NCBI RefSeq assembly: GCF_040183065.1
Contig: NC_091123.1
Location: 9,542,001-9,606,000, forward strand
Direction of reading: 5' to 3'
Length of the DNA: 64,000 bases
Source: Periplaneta americana
Lineage: Eukaryota > Arthropoda > Insecta > Blattodea > Blattidae
Below, in pieces: positions 11,390 to 21,904 of the stretch (position 1 is its first letter; each line of letters starts with the position of its first letter). The translations under genes and the position numbers were made by a program. Under the pieces are notes generated by a model. It had not been told where the DNA came from. It worked only from the letters and a program-made list of their open reading frames with translations, and searched no databases.

Positions 11390-11420
11390 TTTATTTCTAA
11401 AGCAATGCCATGGGTTTATT
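11390..11420 (-). terminator. Polyadenylation signals AATAAA (two)
   Basis: On the minus strand AATAAA occurs at 11420-11415 and 11395-11390, 49-79 nt downstream of the stop codon at 11469. This gives the terminal exon a short 3' UTR and supports it as a true gene end. Confidence 0.6.
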
Positions 11421-11468
11421 GATGCTTTTGTCACTGAACACTGGAAATTTGGGCTCTGCATATTACAT

Positions 11469-12035
11469 TCAAAGTGAAGTGAATTCTCGAGCGTCGCCGG
11501 CGGGGCTAGGGGTGTCCATGAGCACGCAGATGCGTTCATTCTGTGAGATGACAATGGGCTCCCTCAGGGCCACACCCGTGATGGGCAGGTCTTGGTGCTC
11601 CAGGTCGTCGCTCTTCTCCTTCCCCTCTGGCTTGGTCGCCACGTCCAGGGGATCCACCTTCGAGACGCTGGATCCCTGGTCCTCCGCGTTGGGTGGGATG
11701 TGCAGGGTGACGTAATCCAGGCCTGCCTCGGTGTCTCGGTAGGCATTGCTCGCAGCTACCAGCACCGCCTCGGGATCGGCGTTCCCAGGCACGAATTCTG
11801 CCAGCGCATAGTCGAAGTATGCGGCGTACGAGGGCGGAGACCCCAAATACAGACCGGAGCGCCCCATGTCGGCAGGAGGTATCAGCTTGGTGTCCCCCGG
11901 AGGAAATAGGTAGAAGGGAGGCCAAGTGGCCGAGAAGAATCCATCTTCTCCTGGGACTTTGTTAGAAGGTGCGAAGTCGAGCGTGGGATTGGCAGGATCC
12001 GGGACCTCCTCGGGATGGGATGAGGTTGAAGGATT
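11469..12035 (-). CDS. Terminal coding exon, possibly alternative 3' end of gene B
   Basis: A GC-rich exon with acceptor CCTTCCAG just before 12035 and 188 phase-0 codons to TGA at 11469-11471. It begins NPSTSSHPEEVPDPANP. It continues through an aromatic/Pro-rich part (ATWPPFYLFPPGDTKLIPP) and ends ISQNERICVLMDTPSPAG...FTSL. The only in-frame ATG is at 11867, so it is probably a last exon rather than a whole gene. No known domain is recognised. Its entry phase equals that of the 36658-36083 exon and fits the phase-0 donor at 40075, so it could be an alternative last exon of gene B. It could equally end an unseen gene whose upstream exons I did not find, or be a 132-aa single-exon ORF. AATAAA signals follow. 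Confidence 0.65.
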   Translation of the reverse strand, partial: NPSTSSHPEEVPDPANPTLDFAPSNKVPGEDGFFSATWPPFYLFPPGDTKLIPPADMGRSGLYLGSPPSYAAYFDYALAEFVPGNADPEAVLVAASNAYRDTEAGLDYVTLHIPPNAEDQGSSVSKVDPLDVATKPEGKEKSDDLEHQDLPITGVALREPIVISQNERICVLMDTPSPAGDAREFTSL

Positions 12036-12849
12036 CTGGAAGGAACGGATAACAGGAGTTAGGGCGGGTGTTTGAAACCAACGTCTCTTTGGTGAATTAG
12101 TTCGTTGTTTTGTATTGTGTCAGTGAATTATTGGTGAATAAGTTTGTCTTGTACTGTGTGAGTGAATTATCTCCCTAGTGGAAAGCGGCAACATTGCTAT
12201 TGTTAACATCGCGTGTCACGGCTCACTAGAGTCTGATTGGAACTCAAAACGACACTAGTTTGTCTCTTTTGTGTTCGTGATTATAATTGAGGCGTTCTAT
12301 GGAAGAAAAACTTAACTACAAAATCTTGAATTTGAGATACATAGCATCAAACATTTTATATCTGGTATAACAGCATTGCGCAGAAAGACATTCAAATGTT
12401 TCTAGATTGCGCTGTTATTGTTGGAGGTAAGTAGATGTTGTCAAGAAGTAGATGTGTTATTAAGGGTTCAGTATATGCTGGAAACTGAAAACTACGTAAC
12501 GTACGTTAAGTTGTTATTTCAGGGAACGTCTCAATTTTAGTATATATCTTGATTACATACTTATAACTTATTCATTAATTAATTTTTAAATAAACAACTT
12601 GTTTAACTTTCGTGTATTAATATTGAAACTTTTATCTTAATGACTAGTTTCAGTTTGTTTCCGCATCTTAAGATTTCAATATAAAGTAATACAGGAAAGT
12701 AAAAAAGTTGCGGTATTCATTTAACAAATCGTTAGTATAATTTAGTTCAATATGTCACATAAATGTAGTAGTTATTTACATAGCTGGTGTTTATTTACGA
12801 TAATTAAGTGTTAACAAATTCGACCCTTGAAGTTCGAACATGATATCAG

Positions 12850-13211
12850 GAAAGATTCAATGGGATTAACGTTTTAAAACGATACAACGATACACAACCT
12901 TGTGAATAAATTCTGGGAGACAGGAAGTGTTGCAGATAAGCTCCTCACAGAGGAAAATTTGGATAACATTGGACATGGCTTGGGAAAGTTCTAAAAAAAT
13001 CGCTTCGAAATCTTTCTCAGGAAACGGGTTTTGTGTGAATTGCTATAAACCTCTTGAAGTTAAAACATACAAATTTACATTGCCTAACTTGATCCGGTGT
13101 TCCTGTAATCAGGCGTGGATATTAAATAGATTGCATGACGGCGAAATTATCCGTAATCTCCTGCTTTCGCACGAGGCTTGGTTTCATCTCCATGGCTGTA
13201 TGAATTTCTAA
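12850..13211 (+). pseudogene. Degraded mariner-like transposase (DUF4817 type) fragment
   Basis: Frame-broken relic. It shows FWETGSVADK (matching the FRETGSV.DK linker after the helix-turn-helix) and, near the end, NLLLSHEAWFHLHGCMN, which corresponds to the first catalytic block (F.DEA.FHLNGYVN) of this insect family, with Asp changed to His. Stops and frame changes lie between. The C-terminal half is absent. Confidence 0.65.
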
Positions 13212-15190
13212 GACAAAAGATAATGGGACTCCAATAGAACTCGGTATAGGCCTACTGTTTGTGGTGAGATGATGAGTATTTTTTAAACGAACTATTAATG
13301 CCCAAAGATAGGCCTACCTATGAAACTATTGGAAATTATTTTGCATCCCTTGCGTCAAATCGCCGAAAACACGTTTTCCATGTAACCAGTGCTTAGTAAG
13401 AGTTTCCATTCGACAGTTAATTCACTCACCTAGTAGGCTCAAAGACTTTTATAGTTTAACCGAGTATGCTATTTAAATTTCCGTTTTTACAATGTATAAG
13501 AAAGCAAGAATAAAATACTTATTCTTAAACTGTAGGCTAAAAGAAATGAAAAAGGAATAAATACAAACTTCCAAATTAATTAAATTAAAAGGTAACACTA
13601 GTTAATGTCCTTGTGTGGTCAAAAAAATATGTATGCGATCCACAGATTAATTCCTCTTCCGACAGGTCGCGGCCCTGTAAGGCCCTTGTGGCGTGGGTCG
13701 TGTAAATGAACCTAAAGGGAGAGGTTAAACTAAGGAAAAGAAGAAGAACACTAGTTAATAAGGAACAAGAGATTAAATTAAAGGAACACTTGATATACCT
13801 CCACTGTTGCATAGATGGAAATAATCAAATAAATGCACACGACGAACACAACATTAGACTTTAGTGTTTAACTGCCCCCTCTGATTCCTCTCTCAGAATA
13901 ATCCATTTAGTTCCTTTTCACCCGAAATAAATAGTGTGGCTTCCGCTCTGTGCTGAGCGAAATAAAAGACATATAATTTTTTACGTAATTTCTTCGTTGG
14001 TCTGTCCCTTCATCTGTAGCTACCCAGTCACGTGACTCTAGATGTCGGTTACTGTACGTCCTACGTCGAAAATATAGTCTGTCTGTTGTACGCCTAGGAG
14101 AAAGTACGTCGCACCCACAGAATTAGGAGAAGCACGAAGCAATTTGTTGCGCAACATGTCTATTTTCGAACGATGATTAATATAGATACTAAAATATGCC
14201 TGAAGTTCGCAACAATCATTTGGAAGGAATTGCTATAAAGCTGGCCGCTTAGAAAACTAGTTAAAGGGAGGTGATGAATGAAATTTCTGTTCTCTATAAT
14301 TTTAAGGCAGAGACTTAATATTTTGTGCACCTCATCCCCTTCCTATAAGTATTCTAACATATGTTTCATTATGATCAGATAAATTGTTTCTGAATTATAC
14401 AAATGTTTTAATAAAATTTTGCGTATTTTCAAAATCCTTTTACAAAATTGAAGTTCCATGCACAAGTTATTTTACGACGTCTCTTGATATGTTTAGAATA
14501 GAACTGAATAGATTTGAATTTTAAGCTTAAATTTATAAATGGAGAGACATTAAAATATATATTCCAACTGAAAGTTTTTAAATTTCAAAAGTATTTAGTT
14601 TATAAAAAAAATGGTGTGGTTTGTTAACCACAGTTTACAAAGCATGCAGTAAAAATTTGAAGTTCTTAAAGTCAGAATTGTGAGAGTCTTTACACTTTGA
14701 ATATGAGGGAATGTGCTGAAAAAATAAAATTTAGACAACAGCTTTCAAAGTTTGCATGGAATTGAAATTCAAGAGCGCAGCTATTTAGATATGACGTAAT
14801 TTTGTAATTTTTATGCTTCCAAGCGGCGCAGAACACTGAAAGTTGGTCAACATATAAATAAGAGATTGCTGATTCATTTTTCACAAAAAAGAGAGATTTT
14901 TTAAAATTGAAAATTGATAAAATTTCTTCAGTCTTTTCCCTTAAGCTACTAGGGAACAGTGATAGTGCAAAAGATACCAAGATGTCTACTTTAGAGTAAT
15001 AATTAATAAATATGTATTATAAATTTCTTTTTAAAATGCCTACGTAAATCACCTGAAAGAAATTAATGTAAGTTAGCCGTTAATAAGAGTAATAAATTTT
15101 GCAAATTCATTGTCATTTATCACATACCTATCATTTACAGTGAACGTGTGATAGAAGTCTAATGATGCCTGTTTTAGAGGTACGATTTAA
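13212..15190. other. No recognisable gene
   Basis: AT-rich sequence without supported coding exons. Short open stretches lack homology and splice context. This may be intergenic, or intronic if the 11469-12035 exon belongs to gene B. Confidence 0.4.
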
Positions 15191-15384
15191 GGCTGGTTCA
15201 CAATAAACCGGGAACGGAAACGACAACTAGAAAGAGAACGGAAATAATGTTAAAATAATGTATTTAAATGTGAGCATTCACAATGATTAATTGTGAATGC
15301 TCACATTTAAATACATTTATTTTAACATTATTTCCGTTCTCGTTCTCGTTGCCGTTTCCATTCCCGGTTTATTGTGAACCAGCC
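15191..15384. repeat. Palindromic MITE (long inverted repeat)
   Basis: Near-perfect palindrome over its whole length: it starts GGCTGGTTCACAATAAACC and ends with the complement, GGTTTATTGTGAACCAGCC. The centre is around ATTCACAATGATTAATTGTG. Flanks are TTTAA and TTTAT, so a TTAA- or TAA-type target is possible. There is no coding capacity. Confidence 0.85.
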
Positions 15385-15574
15385 TTTATACGTACTAAAA
15401 TAATTTGAGAAGTAGAGAATATATTTCTTCATCAAACTCGCAAATAAAGTATATTAAATCAGTAGTTCCCAACCATTTTTTTTATTTAATTTCATTTATT
15501 GTATTCCATAGATTTTACATTATAGGCTTTAAGATGTGGAACAAGTCAAAATTTTACAAGATTAAAAAATAGTG

Positions 15575-15632
15575 AGATGAGGTGAAATCGAGGATTCGCC
15601 AACAGATTACCTGGCATTTGCCTTATGGTGAC
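15575..15632 (-). mobile_element. SINE family A fragment
   Basis: A short stretch (GAGGATTCGCC then AGATTACCTGGCATTTGCC) matches the middle of family A. Head and tail are absent. Confidence 0.6.
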
Positions 15633-16857
15633 TGACGACACACTTTACTAAACGCTCACGATATCGCGGCATACTTATTGTTTTTATTATATAACAACCA
15701 GTGCTATTCTTCTGGATAAAAGGGTAGTGGAACTCTGTGTAGAATATTTTATATCAGACGTGGAGATGATCACTGTTCACTTTACAGGAATTTTGTCGTT
15801 TTTCAACTCCTTTCCATACAACTAAGATTTTCAAGGTCTATGCGGAATTCAAAGGAAAATTATATTAAAAACATAGTTATGCAAACATATTTCGGTTTCA
15901 TGATAAAAAAAAATGCAACAAAAAAGGTACTGGAACGCCGTTCCAGCGCGTTCCTTCAGAAAAAAAAGCACAGATAACACTTCTATGTAGTGTCGGACAT
16001 CCAGTGTTGTAGATAGGTCGATGTTAACACGCAATCGAAAAAAAAAAAACAACAACTTGAGTGGTATTAGAAAAAAACAAAGATATGTGTCAAAAATCTC
16101 AATCTATCTATGCTGTAGGCTATATCCGATAAAATATTTTTATTATCGTTTTTGAAAACTCGCTCATTTAAATTAATGTGAAGTCTGTGCTTGGTGGGTT
16201 GCACAGAGTTTCTCTGTATGTGACCTTGTGGTTGACAGGCGCACACGTAAATCATCTTCAAGATGCATCAGTCTGTTCCTTTGTTTAGATTTCACTATTT
16301 TCATGGTAGAAAATGCTGATTCACACAACTATGACGTTGAAAACGGCAGCAAAGTGTTTATGGCCCTCTTTGCAATAATTGTGGGATACTAAAATCGCGC
16401 ATAAATCCAAAAAGACTGCGCTGAATTGTCTAGAAATTTTGTTTTCATAGTAGAATCACATGACAAATCTAGCAACTCATTTTTTTCATTGACGGGTTGA
16501 TGGCATTTTGAATGTTGATCATCGACTGATTTGAGAAAACATTTCCGCAGATAAGACACTCGGGATTTTGTTTATCTTCATCTCCACGCCACGTAAAACC
16601 ATATTGCAAGTATTCATCACATCATCACTATATTTACGAAATGCAGTACGTTTTTGTGAACCCTGAACGGAATTTTCGCTCACATTATTTGAATTAGCAC
16701 TACTGTCATACCTGGAACTTGATTCAGATTGAAATTTTCGAATTAAAAATTTGCTCATGATGAAATCTAAATAAAACATTTGTGACAAAAATACCGTTCC
16801 ACTATAACATGCTCACACGTATGGTACCTATAGTGAAACTGACCAATATGTTCTGAC

Positions 16858-17054
16858 CAGGGACATCGCTAGGGGGGTGCGAAAGGGTGCGCAAGCACCC
16901 CATAAAAAATCGGAGCACCCCTTTCCGCACCCCAAAGGGCAATTTATTAACAAAGTACTAGGCATAAATTATTTTGAAGAACAAAAACAAACAAACAATT
17001 TCTTGGATGTGAAAAAACTACGTCCCATGGTGTATCGTAATGGATGTGAGGAGA

Positions 17055-17103
<49 letters not shown>

Positions 17104-17115
17104 GTAATAATAATA

Positions 17116-17151
<36 letters not shown>

Positions 17152-17292
17152 GTAAACAGATGTATAGTATGCGCGCAAGTGCATGAAAGAACATTTTGGA
17201 TTTTTTATGTATCACATTTTTACAGCTCGCACCCCAATTTTAAATCGCACCCCATCCGCACCCCCCTTGCTCTGATCCTGGCGACGTCACTG
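16858..17292. mobile_element. hAT-like MITE with an expanded AAT microsatellite
   Basis: Terminal inverted repeats are imperfect: CAGGGACATCGCTAGG at the left and the complement of CAGTGACGTCGCCAGG at the right, followed inward by G-rich GGGGGGTGCG blocks. A perfect 8-bp duplication GTTCTGAC flanks it (16850-16857, 17293-17300). There is no transposase. The interior holds an AAT tract. Confidence 0.88.
17057..17154. repeat. (AAT)n microsatellite
   Basis: About 32 trinucleotides with three G interruptions. It causes artificial poly-Tyr and poly-Leu ORFs on the minus strand. Confidence 0.95.
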
Positions 17293-17300
17293 GTTCTGAC

Positions 17301-18366
17301 GATTCTAAACTCTGTTTATTACTTAGTGGGAAGAGTAAACAAATTACTAAGCATTGTTGGAGGTGTTCACTTTCATTCGAATTATCGCCAAGCAGAAAAA
17401 TTAAACTGAGCATTGTTGCAGGTGTTCACGATTCATTGGTAAAGTGTCTCAAAATAAAATGTAGGCCTAACATATCAAAGACTTCATTGTAAATAAAATA
17501 TGCATTGTAAAGAGACTTCCTGGATGGCATAAAATTTCTTTTTCAATTCCAAAATTTTGCGACACATCACTTTGGCACCGCTGTATTAAATCACTGAGTA
17601 AATGATAAAGTGAAGGTATTATCACCATCTAATATTTTGTAATTAGTTACGTGAAAATCTTTGTTGGCAGCCCTAGTTTAAAAAAAATGTGGTGTTTAGA
17701 GGAACCTTTCTTAAACATCTGGAACCAACAATGAAACGGATTTCTGTCTTTAGTGTGAGTTTAACAACCTTTAAGCGAAGAAGTGCGCACTTGAGCTGAT
17801 CGTCCTGTGACGTGAATATTGTTTTCTGCATAAAGTAAGTACAGATAATTGAATTTGAAATATAATGAATGATAAAATGTTATGAGAAGTTCTTTCATAT
17901 GTGTTCTTAAGTTTAGTGGAGTGGTGCTGTTTAAAAATTTATAATATTATATTATGGTAATTATTCATTTAAAGTAGATAATAACGCCATCTCGCTGCGA
18001 GCGTAAACTTGATTTAATTTTTTAAAGTTTTGTGATAATGAATATTGCGACTTTTTTGGTTGTCCCTAATCATTTATAGCTGTTTAATTCCATAACATAA
18101 CCTTACATTTGTTACTTTTGCTTATAAACATGTTTCTTTTTTCTAAAAAATAAGTGACGTTATTACCTTCACTGCAGGTAATAGCGCCAGTATGCGTCAT
18201 CTTTTCTTAACTTGTATTGTTGTAAGACTTTGTCACAATTACAACTTTTGAAATATACATTCCATAGGAAAGGCTAAAATTATTAATATCTAAAATATCA
18301 ATATTATTGTCCGTATTTCTGGTCAGTTGTAACCCATTTTTTGAATTGATGGCGTTAATACCTTCG
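17301..18366. other. No recognisable gene
   Basis: AT-rich spacer. I see no exon, repeat family or RNA gene in it. Confidence 0.4.
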
Positions 18367-18367
18367 C

Positions 18368-19262
18368 TTACCCTAGTTTGATCAATTTAAGTAGCCGAAG
18401 CAGAATGAAGAACTGTGAAGTCCTGAAGAATATATAGGGTTGTTCCACTACTTTCCAATCCCATCTCTGTAGCAATTCAGCCACTCTTCCTGCGACATGA
18501 CAACGAGTATTATCAAGCAAGATGAAAGGTGGATTGTCTCTCAGGAAATGTGGACGTTTGCGCCGCATGGCTGGATGTAGGTTGTGTTCGAGAAAATGTT
18601 GGTAGTACGCTGCATTGACATTTTGGTCTTGAGGTATGGCATGGCTAATGATACCGGTAACACCTTCACTGTCGTATGCCACTGTCGGCATGACTTTCAC
18701 CCTAGAGGGTTCATATCGCATTTTTTTGGACATGGTGATCCTTTGTGGTGCCATTCATTAGACTGACGCTTTAGTGCAGGCTCATATGCCCGTGCCCACT
18801 TCTCGTCAATGGCAACAATACATCCCCCTCGTTGTGGTATCCCTGTAGGTGGAGTTGAGCTATTGCATATCGGTGCCACTTCTGTGTTTCTGTCAGGTTA
18901 TAAGGAACCCAGCTTGCTGCAATTTTTCTCATGTGGAGGTTTTTCTTCAGGATATACCACACAGTTTGATGATTGAGTCCAACCTCGATGGATAATTCTC
19001 GTACAGTCCAGCGATGGTCAACAGCAAGAAGACCTCGTACTAACTCCACTTGTTCGTCACAAATGGACAGGCGACCTGTGCAAGCCACATGTACCATCTC
19101 ATTCCAACCCATACGAAATGCAGAGGCCCATCTTGCAACCATTCGATATGGTAGTGCATCGTTGCCACAAGCTTCAAGTAACCCTTGATTACATTGGCGT
19201 GCATTTCTACCACGGGCTACCTCGATTTTTTTCCACGATCGCTGATCAAGTTTAGTAAACAT
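18368..19262 (-). pseudogene. mariner-family transposase relic, nearly full length
   Basis: On the minus strand from ATG 19262: an N-terminal helix-turn-helix part (ACTGRLSICDEQVELVRGLL, then WTVRELSIEVGLNHQTVW), then a frame change near 18860. The first catalytic Asp is in IVAIDEKWARAYEP (about 18815) and the second in FILLDNTRCHVA (about 18510). The block that should read PYSPD..P.D is corrupted (QPYIFFRTSQ), so the third Asp is lost. It belongs to the same transposase subfamily as the copy at 58484. It is inactive, with at least one frameshift. Confidence 0.85.
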
Positions 19263-19800
19263 GCTTTAGAGCAGTTAAAAATAGTGCTCTACATTTAACC
19301 ACGCACAATAATATCTGTTGTCATAGCAACTGGTTTTTATCATTGAATACATCGAGAATATCTCCAACCACGATCACCAGTTGTCTCGTATTGCATGTGA
19401 ATGCGCAAGACCCATTCCCGACCGTGATGCTACTACTTTATTTACAACCCATGAGCCTTGGTAATATTTCCTTGCCTAACATTCCATAACACGGTGCAAA
19501 AACCCAAACAAATCTTATATATTACGTTGAATACCATTGAACGTCTTAAATCATAATGAAAATAATGCAAGCTTTGTTCGCCGTTATAACAATTAAGAGA
19601 TCATACAACGTCACATTATCAGACCATAAAAATACGGTATAAAAAGATAAGTCTAATTTCGTCAATTGAACAACCCGTTTAAACTTCCTAGCTTTACAGA
19701 ATTACCAACAAGCAGGCCATAGGATTAATGAACATCCAAAGAAAAATATTGGTTGGAAGTAGCAGCAGAAAAATAAAAATTAATTTATTGCGTGGCCAAT

Positions 19801-20359
19801 ATAGAAGGTGAACTGTAAGTATGCCATTAATTTTACAGCGTTATTCCTTGACATATTTCAAACAAAAAAGTTTAATACAATTTTGCTCGTTTCTGCTTTT
19901 CGAGATAAAAATTGTTTTATGTGAAAAATTTCACAGTGTGTTCACAATATGCTCAGTCAATTTAAGAGAGCAGAGTGTTATGATAATAAATGATTGAAGT
20001 AATTTTAGTTTTGTCCTTTAAATGTGCAGAAATTTGATCCAAACAAATGTAGCATTTTAAAATTCCTTTTCAGAACGAAAAGTTACATTTGTTCAGATCA
20101 AATTTCTGCGAACTTAAAGTACAAAACTAAAATTCTTTCAATAATTTTTATCATAATACACTGGTCTCTTAAATTGACTGAGTATATTGGAAAATAATTC
20201 AATAACTTTCCCAAAATACACTGTGAAATGTTTCATATAATTTTTTTTCTCTCGAAAAGGAAGCAGAAGTGAACAAAATTGTATTAAACTTTTTTATTTC
20301 AAGTATCGCAAAGAATAATCTCTTAAAATTAATTATGTTACATAAGGTTCACCCTGTAT
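19801..20359. repeat. Foldback element, copy 1 (arms of about 250 bp)
   Basis: The left arm (19806-20068) reads GACATATTTCAAACAAAAAA, ..., TTTTAGTTTTGTCCTTTAAA. The right arm (20075-20355) is its reverse complement with scattered mismatches, ending TTCACCCTGTA. A related copy is at 40553. There is no coding capacity. Confidence 0.8.
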
Positions 20360-21904
20360 ATCGGCATGAGGATCTCAAAAGTTGTAAGATACAAAACCTA
20401 GAGGTAGAAGAACTGAACAAAAGTTGACGGAAACAGAGTGAACACTTCATATTGATGAACTTATTAAATATGAATTCATATTATCAGATCATAATATTAA
20501 AAATTCAGTTTAGAAAGTTTAGTTTCACACGTTAAGTTATCAGACTAAGCATTCGTATGTCGTGTTCAAGTAAATTTACTTTATTGTTGATTATTTTCTG
20601 TAAATTTTTGCATATGTTTGATACTAAGTGCATAAATCTTGTCAATTCTGTTTTATTTTCTGAAACCACTGAAATGGGCAGCAGTCATGATTAACGAAGA
20701 AATGTTTAATTTTTATGACATTTTTATGAAACTGTTATATAATATTCTAAAGTAAAAATATGAACAATGTTTGAAATATGTGTGTCACATATACTGAAGT
20801 ATAGGTTTCCAAATCTGAAACTGATTTAGTATCGGTAATTTATGCATTATTGTAAAAATACTCATAAAACACAAGGTGTGATGGGTACATTCATATGAAA
20901 AATTAATTCCTGTGGTACTAAACTTTGTTTCACTATTCATTTGATGGATACTGCTTCAGCCAGACCCCCTTGTGCCTTTCTAAGAACATTCATGGACGTA
21001 TATTAAATAATCTTCTTTCATCGACATGCCTTCAGCCTTGAAACACGTGCTTTTATCAAATTCCTCTTCTATTTAGCTTAGCTGACCAGATTCCACAAAA
21101 AGGTCCTTGTTATAATCTGTCCAGAATAGGTACGGTATTTAAAAGGAGCTCTTTGTCGCTATGTCTTCTGCAAGATGACTTTCTTTTGAACTAGAACTGG
21201 GAAAAAATTCCATTGTAGGTTCAAAATCACGATCTTCGATATGAGGTCAAGTTGTTGCATCTTCCCAGTGAAATATCTGCAAGTAATGGTGGTGGTGGAC
21301 TCAAGGAACATCGGGTACTGACACATTCACCTCAACAGAACAAATATTCTTACTATATTTATTTATACTCTGTAATGCAGGTTATCACTTGATATGAAAT
21401 AAGATTAATCATATATTTATCTTAGGAATACACAACATTAACTTTGGTATGTTATTTGTACAATATTCTGATGGTGTTTCTTCAGCTAGATTGACATGGT
21501 TTCAGCAGATCTACACGTAAAAGGTGTAGGTAAAGTTTCCATTTCAGACAATAGTACAACATTTTAGATCTGTAGGAAGCTTCCACCTCGTGCAGAAGTC
21601 TGTTAGTCAAACTTGAATGTTGACCGATATAAGTTACACAACTAAAAGTGGATATTCTCAAGTAATGCACAGGTACGTCGGGTTTACTGCTCGAAGCACG
21701 CGATAGGTCCGAGTGAGGTTGCACAAAACCATTCACATGGATCTCTCCAGGAATCATATTCCACTCTTCGGATATTTGTATGCAAGCTCAAAGCACAAGA
21801 TGGGTCCAAGTGCAGTTGCTTGGGCAAGGACACAAATTAGATCACAATGTTTTTAATATGTACATTTTGTAATTTGCATCAAAACAACATCATAAGCATA
21901 ATCA
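20360..21904. other. No recognisable gene
   Basis: AT-rich. Open stretches such as 21482-21757 have no recognised family or splice context. Confidence 0.4.

Noticed and set aside
11536..11925. Alternative-frame ORFs over the 11469-12035 exon
   Set aside because: Arg/Gly-rich shadows; only one frame is open to the splice acceptor and ends before polyadenylation signals.
16969..17215. Poly-Tyr and poly-Leu ORFs on the minus strand
   Set aside because: They are translations of the (AAT)n microsatellite.
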